Shown: positions 25,795 to 34,215 of the stretch, one piece after another | Position numbering within the stretch: the stretch's first letter is position 1 | How the letters are laid out: the number at the start of each line of letters is the position of its first letter | From: Myroides oncorhynchi | GTDB lineage: Bacteria; Bacteroidota; Bacteroidia; Flavobacteriales; Flavobacteriaceae | Reading direction: 5' to 3' | NCBI RefSeq assembly: GCF_020905415.1 | Contig: NZ_JAJJMP010000001.1 | Location: 1,871,501-1,935,500, forward strand | Length of the DNA stretch: 64,000 nucleotides | Notes under the pieces: model-generated | The model's database searches: none | What the model saw: the letters and a program-made list of their open reading frames with translations, nothing else | Told to the model about the DNA's origin: nothing | Position numbers and translations under genes: made by a program

Positions 25795-27132
25795 ATGAAA
25801 CTGGGAAAATTCCACCTCTTAGCTGTACTCACCAGCTGTATTACATCAGGTTATTGCCAGCGTGTGTCACCTTCTATTTCACAGATGGATACACTGTCTA
25901 TAACACTTAATGAAGTTTGGCAACAGACAGACTTGAATAGTAAAAGGGGATTGATTCAAAATAAAGAGCAAGAGATTCGACGTGAGAATACGAAAGATGC
26001 TGAGATAGGGAGATACCCTGTGTTTAATGCTTTTGGTCGTGCTGAGAAAGCAAGTAATATCCCTGTCTATACCGATGGGTTATTTCATAAGCCAGAACAA
26101 CACGATGTTATCCATACTCTTTATAATACTGGGGTATCTATGTATCTGAATCTGTATAGTGGCAATCGTCAGAATCTTGAAATAGAAGAACGCAAGACGC
26201 TTGAGAATAAAGCAAGTATTATGGCGAATATGACAAAGTCAGAGGTACGCCTTGAAGCTATTAGAAGTTATTTAGCATTAGCGAGATTGGCTAAGTTTAA
26301 GAAAGTCATCACTTCTGATATCACAGATCACAAGGAGCAGTTGGAAGAAATAGAACATCTGTATAAGAATGGTGTGGTGCTTAAGAGTGATGTGCTACGT
26401 GCTACAATGGAGATTTCGAAAAGAGAAATGACCTTGGTACAGATTAACAATGATATGTTGATCGAGAACCAGAAGCTTGTCTTGCTAATGGGGTATAAGG
26501 ATACAGATTTTATTAAAACACAGGATTCTTTTGACGATATGGCTACAGTAGAGCCTTATGAAACATCATTAGAGATTGCCTTAGAGCACGGGTTTAAACA
26601 TCTGTTGTCAGAAGAAGATTTGGCACTAAGTGAAATAGAGCAGAAAAAGGTAAAAGCGAATACCAAGCCGAGTATCGGATTAATCGGAAACTTCACAATG
26701 GCGAACCCGCAGATATTTCTTTATCCCTATAACCCAAGTTGGTATAGCTTAGGGACGATAGGGGTGCAAGTGTCTTTCCCAATCTCTAATCTCTATCACA
26801 ATGTACACAAAGTCCGCAGTCGTGCCTTAGAACACGAAAAAGAAGAGTTACAACATAAAAATGTGCAAGACCAAATAAAACAAGAGGTTCAACAGGCTTA
26901 TTTGCGCTATCAAGAGTCGTTCGTGCAGATAGAAGTTTGTACTAAGAATAAGATACAAGCAGCTGAGAATGCACGGATTATTAAAAGTACATATTTCAAT
27001 AAGATATCGCTACTCACCGATTTATTGGATGCAGATGTACAACACTTACAAACACAGTTCGAAATAGAAGCTGCAAAATTAGACAACATATATAAATACT
27101 ATACTCTTCAACTCGCTAAAGGCTTATTATAA
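25795..27132 (+). CDS. TolC family outer membrane efflux protein
   Basis: 445 residues with a signal peptide (to SGYCQ). The protein shows the two-fold TolC/OEP repeat: long helices rich in Glu/Lys/Gln (LARLAKFKKVITSDITDHKEQLEEIEHLYKNGVV region and the matching C-terminal half) and a strand segment near SYLALARLAK. NLYSGNRQNLEIEERKT and FPISNLYHNVHKV are also characteristic. It forms the outer membrane channel of a tripartite pump with the following EmrA-like and EmrB-like proteins; its last base overlaps the next start. Confidence 0.88.
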   Translation: MKLGKFHLLAVLTSCITSGYCQRVSPSISQMDTLSITLNEVWQQTDLNSKRGLIQNKEQEIRRENTKDAEIGRYPVFNAFGRAEKASNIPVYTDGLFHKPEQHDVIHTLYNTGVSMYLNLYSGNRQNLEIEERKTLENKASIMANMTKSEVRLEAIRSYLALARLAKFKKVITSDITDHKEQLEEIEHLYKNGVVLKSDVLRATMEISKREMTLVQINNDMLIENQKLVLLMGYKDTDFIKTQDSFDDMATVEPYETSLEIALEHGFKHLLSEEDLALSEIEQKKVKANTKPSIGLIGNFTMANPQIFLYPYNPSWYSLGTIGVQVSFPISNLYHNVHKVRSRALEHEKEELQHKNVQDQIKQEVQQAYLRYQESFVQIEVCTKNKIQAAENARIIKSTYFNKISLLTDLLDADVQHLQTQFEIEAAKLDNIYKYYTLQLAKGLL

Positions 27133-28205
27133 TGGATATTAAAACTCGTATCAAAATTACTGACCGCCTAATCACACGTATTACGCGCTATCTTGCCTTA
27201 CTAATTATTTTTGTTGGAAGTATTTGGGGAATTCGCACACTATGGATTTATTTGAAATATGAACAAACCAATGATGCACAGGTGCAAGAGTATATTAATC
27301 CTGTTATCTCTCGTGTAGGTGGGTATTTGACAGAAGTGCGTTTTGAAGAAAACCAAATCGTAAATAAAGGGGATACTCTATTAATCGTAGACAATAGAGA
27401 ATATACCTATGATCAAGCGGCTACTTCTGCCGAAATCGCAAAGCAGTATGCACAAGTCAAAGAGCTTGAAGCTCGTCAATATACGCTATCTCAATCTGCA
27501 GCGGCTGCCAAAAGTCAAATACAAGGACGTGAATCTAAGTATCGTCAGCAAGAGTTAGATTACAACAGATATAAGAAATTATATGAGGCTGATGCGGCTA
27601 CAGCGCAAATGCTAGAAGAGAAACAAGCTCAGTTAAACATTGGGAAGAGTGATTATAAAAGTAGTGTAGAGAATGCGAGAGCTGCCACAGCAGGTATAGC
27701 GGATCTTGAAGCTCAAAAAAACGTAGTGGCAAAAGAAATAGCACGCCTACAAGAATTAGAAAAATACAAGAACCTCAATGTAGGTTATACTGTAATCACT
27801 GCCCCGTATCGCGGGAGAATGGGGAAACGCAGTATTGACTTGGGGCAAATGATTTCGGTAGGGCAAGTGCTGACGTATATCGTAAATGATGAAACACCTA
27901 AGTGGATTATTGCCAACTTTAAAGAAACACAGATTCGCAATATTCACGTGGGTAATGAAGTAGATGTAGTGGTAGATGCGTATCCTGATACCAAGTTTAT
28001 CGGTAAGGTTATTTCTATTGCACCGGCTACAGGATCGAGCTTCTCTCTATTACCACCGGATAATGCCACAGGTAACTTTGTGAAAATCGTACAGCGTATC
28101 CCAGTTCGTATAGAGATTACATCTCCTACCGAATCAGAAGAGTTATTAAAAGCAGGGATGAATGTCAATGCCTTTATCGCTAAAAAACAAACTAATGCAA
28201 AATAA
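27132..28205 (+). CDS. HlyD/EmrA family efflux adaptor protein
   Basis: 357 residues. One N-terminal transmembrane helix (YLALLIIFVGSIWGIRTLWIYL) precedes the barrel-sandwich half YINPVISRVGGYLTEVRFEENQIVNKGDTLLIVD, a coiled-coil hairpin rich in Ala/Gln/Glu, the second lipoyl half YTVITAPYRGRMGKR, and a beta-barrel domain (VDVVVDAYPDTKFIGKVISI). It bridges the inner membrane transporter and the TolC channel. The gene start overlaps the TolC stop and its own end overlaps the MFS gene. Confidence 0.9.
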   Translation: MDIKTRIKITDRLITRITRYLALLIIFVGSIWGIRTLWIYLKYEQTNDAQVQEYINPVISRVGGYLTEVRFEENQIVNKGDTLLIVDNREYTYDQAATSAEIAKQYAQVKELEARQYTLSQSAAAAKSQIQGRESKYRQQELDYNRYKKLYEADAATAQMLEEKQAQLNIGKSDYKSSVENARAATAGIADLEAQKNVVAKEIARLQELEKYKNLNVGYTVITAPYRGRMGKRSIDLGQMISVGQVLTYIVNDETPKWIIANFKETQIRNIHVGNEVDVVVDAYPDTKFIGKVISIAPATGSSFSLLPPDNATGNFVKIVQRIPVRIEITSPTESEELLKAGMNVNAFIAKKQTNAK

Positions 28206-29790
28206 CGAAGCCTCTCAGTTATTCGTTGATTGGATTCCAGAGTGGATGATACATGTCATTCTTTTTGTACTTTTAATGCCGAGTATCGTCCTTTTTTTCC
28301 TGCCTGCTGCTAATGCTACAGCAGCGACAGGGTACTTTGGGTGTGATCCACGAGACATACAGTTTTCCGTATCGCTACTCTATGCAGGCTTTGTGGCGTT
28401 CTATAGTTTAGAACGTCGTTTCTTTACATTCTTAGCGACGAAAGAATACTTTATTATCTTTAATGTATTGCAAATCATAGGGTGTATTGTCTTGTATAAT
28501 GTGCAGGCACTCTGTATTGTATTTCCTATCCGTTTTTTGCAAGGGATGTTGTTTGCCAGTACCGTTAATCTGTCTATTTCGACACTATATGCCCGCCTTG
28601 AGAGTTCAAAAGCGCGAGAGATTAGTTTCTCTTGTTTCTATGGGATCTTAATCTGTGCTACCCCTTTTAACCAATTGATTACTTCAGATTTAGTAGATCA
28701 GTATGACTATTCCTTTTTGTATAAAGTAGCCTCGTTCTCTTTTATACCAGGGTTAATACTCATTATGCTGACAATGCGCTTCGTCCGTCTAAATCGCAAG
28801 TTGCCATTGTATAGCTTAGATTGGGAGAGCTTTGTGTTGTTTTCTGTAGCGGTAGTGCTGTTTGGTTATATCACTATTTATGGGCAACAGTATTATTGGT
28901 TTGAAGATAGTGATATCCGATTAGCAGGCTTAGGGATATTGGTTACACTTGCTGTATTTATATGGCGTCAGAAATATTTGAAGCGGCCTTATATCAATTG
29001 GCATGTATGGAAGTATCGCAACTTTAAGATAGGACTGTTCCTACTATTCATCTTATATATCTGTCGTTTTGCCTCAGGGATTACGAATGTACATTTTGTC
29101 AATTCACTTCGCTTAGACCCCAGACACCTCTCTTACCTTAATGTGTTTAATCTAATAGGGCTTGTTTTAGGAGTAATCATTGCGTGTGTGTGGCTAATCA
29201 AACGTCGCCCTATTCGCTTTATATGGAGTTTAGGCTTTATCTGTTTGTTCTTATTTCACATCGGAATGTATATGCAGTTTGCACCTACTGCTAATCCAGA
29301 TGATTACTACGCTTTGTTGTTTTGTCAGGGGATAGGTGTGGGCTTACTGATGGTACCGACTATTATCTACTGCGTGGCATCTGTACCTGTATCTCTTGGA
29401 GCATCTGCTGCGGCAGTGTGTTTAGGAGTGCGCTATTTCGGATATACATGTAGTATTGCGATTATGAATTATTATAATCTATATAGCTCTAAGCAACATT
29501 TAAATCGCTTTGCAGATTACCTAAATTGGTCTAACCCCATCTTGCAAGGTAAGCTCGTTCAGAATGCCGCAAAGCTACAGAGCAGGGGATTATTACACAC
29601 ACCAGCGGAGAAAGCCAGTGAGAAGATGTTATTATCTGACCTCGGCAAACAAATAGAGCTGAGGTACGCGATGGACTACTTCGAGATACTGAGTTGGCTA
29701 TTATTAATAATCGTCATCTTAGTGATCTTCACTCCCTATTTAAGTAAAACGTGGGTTTACTTAAAATCAAGAACCGTATCGCCTTTTTAG
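28195..29790 (+). CDS. MFS transporter (EmrB/QacA-like, about 14 TM)
   Basis: 531 residues from ATG 28195, whose overlap with the adaptor gene is 11 bases; an in-frame start at 28162 would add 11 residues. The sequence is a series of hydrophobic helices (for example MIHVILFVLLMPSIVLFFL and ILSWLLLIIVILVIFTPYL), consistent with a 12-14 helix major facilitator of the DHA2/EmrB type. The usual DHA2 motif after the first helices is weak by eye. With the adaptor and TolC proteins it would export small toxic compounds or a secondary product to the outside using proton motive force. The substrate is unknown. Confidence 0.83.
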   Translation: MQNNEASQLFVDWIPEWMIHVILFVLLMPSIVLFFLPAANATAATGYFGCDPRDIQFSVSLLYAGFVAFYSLERRFFTFLATKEYFIIFNVLQIIGCIVLYNVQALCIVFPIRFLQGMLFASTVNLSISTLYARLESSKAREISFSCFYGILICATPFNQLITSDLVDQYDYSFLYKVASFSFIPGLILIMLTMRFVRLNRKLPLYSLDWESFVLFSVAVVLFGYITIYGQQYYWFEDSDIRLAGLGILVTLAVFIWRQKYLKRPYINWHVWKYRNFKIGLFLLFILYICRFASGITNVHFVNSLRLDPRHLSYLNVFNLIGLVLGVIIACVWLIKRRPIRFIWSLGFICLFLFHIGMYMQFAPTANPDDYYALLFCQGIGVGLLMVPTIIYCVASVPVSLGASAAAVCLGVRYFGYTCSIAIMNYYNLYSSKQHLNRFADYLNWSNPILQGKLVQNAAKLQSRGLLHTPAEKASEKMLLSDLGKQIELRYAMDYFEILSWLLLIIVILVIFTPYLSKTWVYLKSRTVSPF

Positions 29791-29810
29791 TTTTTATATT
29801 TTCTTTCTTT

Positions 29811-29846
29811 AGCAGCAGGGTATGCAGATGCTCTGCTGCTTTTTTA
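29811..29846 (+). terminator. terminator of the efflux operon
   Basis: AGCAGCAG (29811-29818) pairs with CTGCTGCT (29833-29840), then a five-base T run. It lies 11 bp before the decayed tRNA-Leu flank. Confidence 0.75.
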
Positions 29847-29856
29847 AAGTTCACTC

Positions 29857-29910
29857 CAAAAAAAAATCCTAAGCGTTAACTTACGATTTTCTTGTACTCC
29901 CTAGGGGACA
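29857..29910 (-). pseudogene. remnant of a tRNA-Leu terminator and 3' end; left attachment site (attL)
   Basis: Bases 29859-29899 match the 3' flank of the tRNA-Leu copies at 41633-41675 and 42738-42780 almost base for base: the A-run, the AAATCCTAAGCGTTAACTTA hairpin (with one change breaking the stem), and the GTACTC that ends the tRNA. After GTACTC (29894-29899) the similarity stops and different sequence follows. This is what is left when an element inserts into the 3' end of a tRNA gene and carries the tRNA body away to its other end. Confidence 0.75.
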
Positions 29911-29968
29911 AATATCGAACAATTTTATTGAAGATGTCGAACGTTTTCAGGAATTGTTTCAAGAATGA
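29894..29968 (+). other. detached 3' coding end of the integrase (circular form)
   Basis: Starting at GTACTC in the same codon phase as the recombinase gene at 39410, the frame stays open for V L and 22 further codons (PRGQISNNFIEDVERFQELF, then QE) to TGA at 29966-29968. A 20-bp terminator stem begins 3 bases after the stop. This is what the 3' end of an integrase gene should look like when the excised circle is closed. Confidence 0.65.
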
Positions 29969-29971
29969 GAC

Positions 29972-30020
29972 AAAATAAAAAACCTACATCTAAAATCAAG
30001 ATGTAGGTTTTTTATTTTAT
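29972..30020 (+). terminator. strong terminator at the left end of the island
   Basis: A 20-bp perfect stem (29972-29991 with 29999-30018) around CCTACATCT/AGATGTAGG, with U-rich 3' arm and a 7-base loop. No integrated gene on the plus strand uses it; it fits the detached integrase 3' end. On the minus strand its A/T arms could also stop transcription leaving the RES gene. Confidence 0.8.
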
Positions 30021-30222
30021 CATGAGAGAAAGAGGGGTTGCCTCTTTTACTCTCTATGCTTTTTAAATTGTGTTGAGCACCTTATTCGGAAAGGTTTAAA
30101 CTGTGGTTGAAATCCTTTGCTTATGAAGCATAATATACTATTTAATAATTGATTTGGTGATAAAAGAGAATTTTAGGTTTATCTCTAAAATGTGTATTTC
30201 ATCAATATAGTGTTAGCAGAAA

Positions 30223-31140
30223 TTAATTTTCTTTTTCAACTTGATTAGACCACTTTTTTATTAAATAATCCTCATCACATTCACCTAAATCCCAAACAAA
30301 ATTCGAATTATTTTCTCCAAAATTCTGGGTATGATAATAATTAGCCATTGTTGAGTTGAGTTTATTTTTATGTACTCTATGTGTTGATACACTTGTTAAA
30401 ACAAGATGTTTATCAACAATGTCTGGGCGTAAAACTAAATTCTGTCCTTGGTAGCCTGTTTGTACACTAGGATATAGAATACCTGGATAATCTCCTTCAG
30501 TCATTAGTAAATCGGCATAGGCTACTGCAATTTTATAGTCATGATGAGAACGAATTTTTCTTGCGAATTCTTGACTAAATAATTGTAATTGTCTTAAAGC
30601 TAATTCTCGCATTGGTTCTATCATTAAATCGTTGTAGTATTTCCGAAAAGATGCTTCTATTTGTGGATTAGCCGTAATAGCTTCTTCACTAAAAACAATT
30701 TCAGGAACAATAAGTTCTTGATTAGTTTTCCATCTACTTAAAGTAAATAATTCTCCTTCCAGATTTACAGATTCGGTGTCTCTAAGTAAAGTCGAAGTTT
30801 CTGCATAAGCAGTCATTCTGTTCTCTCTTATTTTTTCACTCATTAGTGCTCCATAAAAAAGTGGTTGATGTGGTTTATTAGCTCTACCAAATTCTGTTAG
30901 ATGTGTATTAATAACTTCTTCATCTGTAATATATGAAAGCTCATTTTCTGAAGTAAAGAATGGTTTGCCATTGTTTAGTCTTACTCTATCAATCATTGCA
31001 TTTTTATGTAGTTTAGCCAATGCGATTGGAATGTGTCTAATAGACTCTTTAATTAGTGTCTTAATATCTTCATATTCAATTTCTTCTAGACGATCTCTAT
31101 AAGCTATAATTTCTTTTAGCGCTTTTTCTTGTGTAGACAT
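30223..31140 (-). CDS. RES domain protein (probable NAD+-degrading enzyme)
   Basis: 305 residues. The RES fold signature is spread over the protein: Arg86 in EFGRANKPHQPLFYGA, Glu114 in TAYAETSTLL and Ser225 in GILYPSVQTGYQGQNLVLRP. Arg, Glu and Ser are the residues that name the family (PF08808 from memory). RES toxins such as MbcT are NAD+ phosphorylases that deplete NAD. This protein is longer than toxin RES proteins (about 150-190 residues), with about 50 extra N-terminal residues and a C-terminal extension, and has no adjacent Xre-type antitoxin gene. In an island next to defence-like genes an abortive-infection role is plausible but unproven. Confidence 0.65.
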   Translation of the reverse strand: MSTQEKALKEIIAYRDRLEEIEYEDIKTLIKESIRHIPIALAKLHKNAMIDRVRLNNGKPFFTSENELSYITDEEVINTHLTEFGRANKPHQPLFYGALMSEKIRENRMTAYAETSTLLRDTESVNLEGELFTLSRWKTNQELIVPEIVFSEEAITANPQIEASFRKYYNDLMIEPMRELALRQLQLFSQEFARKIRSHHDYKIAVAYADLLMTEGDYPGILYPSVQTGYQGQNLVLRPDIVDKHLVLTSVSTHRVHKNKLNSTMANYYHTQNFGENNSNFVWDLGECDEDYLIKKWSNQVEKEN

Positions 31141-31358
31141 AGATTGATATCATTATTGTTAAGTATGACTAGGCTTTGCAAAAGAGGGTAAATTGAGAAT
31201 AAAAATTTCAATTTAAAACCACAAAAAGTAAAAGTCTTTTAATTGGTTAATTTTAAGAAAAAAATTAATATAATGAACTTTTACATAAAATATATTTAAC
31301 TACTATCTTAATAGGAACTAGTCATTGCTTAAATTCGTTGTCATATCTGATAGTTTTG
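31141..31358. other. intergenic spacer with a repeated motif (site A)
   Basis: No gene. Bases 31173-31214 (TTTGCAA, GGGT, AATTGA, then TTTCAATTTA) align with 33068-33110 between the next two genes. See the cassette-boundary finding. Confidence 0.4.
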
Positions 31359-33029
31359 TTATATTTCTTCTTCTAAATCAAAATTAAGAACTTTATAGTT
31401 TGGTTTTTTAAAGTATGGATAATTTATATTTAGAAATTTTTGATTATGTCCCTCATCAATTATTAAAGTATAAGTTTCGTCTACAAATGTATTTTCAAGA
31501 ATGTCTTTAAAAGTTTTTAATGTGTATATTCTATATTCATTATTATACATTATAAATGTAGGTGTGTTGATAATAAATATTCCCTCTAATGAAAAGGTGT
31601 CAATTTCTAAATCTTTGTTCTTAGTAAGAACTTGGAAATGTTCTTGAACATCTTGAATTTTTAATGATAAATAATCTAATTTTCTTCTAATGGTTTTGTT
31701 ATAGGACTTTTTATTAGTTTCGAAATATGCATAGTCATTCTTGAAATTATTCATGTCGAAGCGAGCGATTTGATGCTTACTATCTGCAATGAAAATTTTT
31801 TCATTGTGAATGAAAAGGAAATCTATTTCTCCGCAATTTTCGTTGTGAATATTGATGTTTTGTCCATTCCATTTTTTTAAATGAGTAACGTTTCTATCAA
31901 ATATTATATTATTCTCGATTAATAGTTTTTCTGCCTCATCTTCTAGAATTTTATCATTATACATAACTTTATTTTTTATAAATTCTTTGAAACAAGAATT
32001 TGCCCATTCAATAGGATATTTATTCCAACCAAATGCATTTGTAGTAAGAGAATTAATGCTTTCTATAAAAGAACAATCACCTACAAATGTCAAATCTTTT
32101 CCGTCTACATTCCAGATTAAAAATGGACGGTATAGATACTTATTTATATTATGTGGTTTATATACAGATTCTTCTAAAGACATTTTGTTTTCTTTTGAAA
32201 GTGTTAGCCCTTTAAAAAAAGTATAAGCTTTATCGTATGAAGTTCCATACAAATGATTTAGGTTTGTTGGATAAATAAACCATTCATCTAACGTAAATTT
32301 ACCGCTTTCGAAATGTTGATGAATAGCTTGTATTGTTCCAATTGCTGCGTCATATTCTACACCTAAACAGTCCTTTAAAGCTGTCTTAAAGTCTTCAAAA
32401 TCATTTTCTCCCGTAACAATCATGTTTATATGATTGTTGAAAGAATTCATTAATTCTGTAATCAAAAAACCATAGTGATGTTTGTGATCAAAATAAAATT
32501 GATTTTCGGGAGTAAATTTTAGGTCTACACAATCTTCGATTAAATGTTGTTCTGCTAATAAATTTGAACAAGAAAAAATAAAATCTCCTAAATAAAGTAA
32601 TTCATCAATTATATCTTCTTTTTCCTTTAAGTAATCTTTTGAACTTGGATTGCCAGAAACTAATTTAAAATCACAAGCTTGTTCTAAACATAATTTTAAA
32701 ATCCTTCGATATACAGCAAATGTCTTATTGTCTAATTCTTTTATAGGTGATACGTTAGGATTTTCTTGTTGAAAAAGGCATGAGAATTCATGTAATAAAA
32801 ATAATCCTTGATAGAATGTTAATTCATCTTCCTTTTGTAGGACTTCGATAAATTTTTGTTGATACCAATTAAGAGTAAAAAATAAGATTTTGTTAATTTG
32901 ACCTTCGTCAAAAGGACCTCTTCCATAATCTGTTAATAATTTTTCTGAAATTATTGGACGATATTTTTCGATGGTATTTTTTTTATACCATGCAATTAAT
33001 CTTCTCTCTGGTGTAACATATATGGGCAT
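31359..33029 (-). CDS. hypothetical protein with a PD-(D/E)xK-like nuclease motif
   Basis: 556 residues, family not recognised. Residues 1-380 are mainly helical without clear motifs. Residues 400-420 read GEIDFLFIHNEKIFIADSKH: Glu401/Asp403 followed by two strands and Asp416-Ser-Lys418 is the arrangement of the PD-(D/E)xK nuclease core (ID...DxK). The downstream SYNKTIRRKLDYL helix would follow the core. A role as a DNA-cleaving effector is inferred from motif and context. It lies 69 nt downstream of the GAPS4b-like gene on the same strand, so it could be a third member of that operon or a separate cassette. Confidence 0.55.
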   Translation of the reverse strand: MPIYVTPERRLIAWYKKNTIEKYRPIISEKLLTDYGRGPFDEGQINKILFFTLNWYQQKFIEVLQKEDELTFYQGLFLLHEFSCLFQQENPNVSPIKELDNKTFAVYRRILKLCLEQACDFKLVSGNPSSKDYLKEKEDIIDELLYLGDFIFSCSNLLAEQHLIEDCVDLKFTPENQFYFDHKHHYGFLITELMNSFNNHINMIVTGENDFEDFKTALKDCLGVEYDAAIGTIQAIHQHFESGKFTLDEWFIYPTNLNHLYGTSYDKAYTFFKGLTLSKENKMSLEESVYKPHNINKYLYRPFLIWNVDGKDLTFVGDCSFIESINSLTTNAFGWNKYPIEWANSCFKEFIKNKVMYNDKILEDEAEKLLIENNIIFDRNVTHLKKWNGQNINIHNENCGEIDFLFIHNEKIFIADSKHQIARFDMNNFKNDYAYFETNKKSYNKTIRRKLDYLSLKIQDVQEHFQVLTKNKDLEIDTFSLEGIFIINTPTFIMYNNEYRIYTLKTFKDILENTFVDETYTLIIDEGHNQKFLNINYPYFKKPNYKVLNFDLEEEI

Positions 33030-33098
33030 AAGTTTGTTTTAATTTTGCAGATAACGTGCTTGGGTTTTGCAATGTGGCAGGAATTGAAAGTAAAAGTT
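33030..33098. other. intergenic spacer with the repeated motif (site B)
   Basis: Contains GATAACGTGCTTGGG, and then TTTTGCAATGTGGCAGG leading into AATTGAAAG...TTTCAATTTA. The second half matches the spacer at 31173-31214; the first half resembles GATAACACGCTG at 35255-35266. Confidence 0.4.
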
Positions 33099-34211
33099 TC
33101 AATTTAGTGAAATTTTGAATTTATTATAACTTTCTACTTTTTTCTTTTCAAAGAATTCGAGAAGTTTTTTTCTGATTTTATTTTCTGTACTTTGATTTTT
33201 ATATTCACGACCAAGAATTAATTCAATTGACATTTGAAAATCTGCATTTTCGTCTTTTGATTTTACATAATCCGGAAATCCAAGAGTTACAACCACACTT
33301 CCTTCTATGCCATTAAAAGATAGTGCATATCTAAATTTAACAGCTCCGAAAATTAGTTTTGGATAATATTCTTCCTTGTAGATAAGTACATGATTTTGTA
33401 ACTCTTTCCCGTTAAGTTTTAAATTATCTATTTCATCTAAAAACAATTTTACATCTTTATGAGATTCAATATCTTCATCAAGATATAAGTCTATATCTGT
33501 AATCGATTTGAAATCAAGATAAATGGTGAAATTACTAGTTAATGAGTAAAAAAACTTTATTCTTGAAGAGTTGTCAAAATGATTAAATTTTACAGAAATA
33601 ATATCGTCATTTGATTTAATGATTGACTTTGTGAACATTTGCTCTTTTAAAGCACTTAATATTATGTTATTTACTTCAAATGTTTCTTTAGATGTTGAGT
33701 CTTGCTGTACCGAAATTTGTATATCGTTATCAGACGTTTTTTTTAATGTAACTGCGCCTTTGTGATATGTTTTGTTATTCGTCCAATCACTTAAAACATT
33801 TTCTCTCTCAATTTGATATTCAAAAATTGCTGTAAATTCATCTTCGAAATAAAAATTAGGATTACCAACTACAGAATAATTAGGTTTATATGTATGGCGA
33901 TCTTTTATTAATGAATTAATATCGATATTATTTCCTATTACTTCTTGAAAGTCGAAATCAATTTTACAATTAATGGATGAAGTTCTATATTTTACAGTTT
34001 CTTCTTTAGTTTTTTGAGTTTCATACAATTCTAAAAAGTCTTTTGGACTAATGATACTTTTCATTATTAAAGGAACAGAGTTGTTTTTCTGATTCTGTCC
34101 TAAGAAAATACCTTTTTCCCTTAGTAATGAATTTATGTTTGCATTTGTTATATTTGATTTAACAAGTAATTGTCTAATAGCGTCGCCTTGAGGAAGTATA
34201 TCTTTATTCAT
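33099..34211 (-). CDS. GAPS4b-like protein (anti-phage two-gene system)
   Basis: 370 residues. The N-terminus MNKDILPQGDAIRQLL followed by LLREKGIFLG matches my recollection of the GAPS4b family, the second protein of an anti-phage system first described on Gamma-Mobile-Trio islands of Vibrio. The remainder alternates strands and helices with no catalytic motif that I can identify (for example SVVVTLGFPDYVKS and NKIRKKLLEFFEKKK). It starts 4 nt after the GAPS4a-like gene, so the two are one transcript. The family call is from memory and needs a profile search. Confidence 0.6.
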   Translation of the reverse strand: MNKDILPQGDAIRQLLVKSNITNANINSLLREKGIFLGQNQKNNSVPLIMKSIISPKDFLELYETQKTKEETVKYRTSSINCKIDFDFQEVIGNNIDINSLIKDRHTYKPNYSVVGNPNFYFEDEFTAIFEYQIERENVLSDWTNNKTYHKGAVTLKKTSDNDIQISVQQDSTSKETFEVNNIILSALKEQMFTKSIIKSNDDIISVKFNHFDNSSRIKFFYSLTSNFTIYLDFKSITDIDLYLDEDIESHKDVKLFLDEIDNLKLNGKELQNHVLIYKEEYYPKLIFGAVKFRYALSFNGIEGSVVVTLGFPDYVKSKDENADFQMSIELILGREYKNQSTENKIRKKLLEFFEKKKVESYNKFKISLN

Positions 34212-34215
34212 ATTC

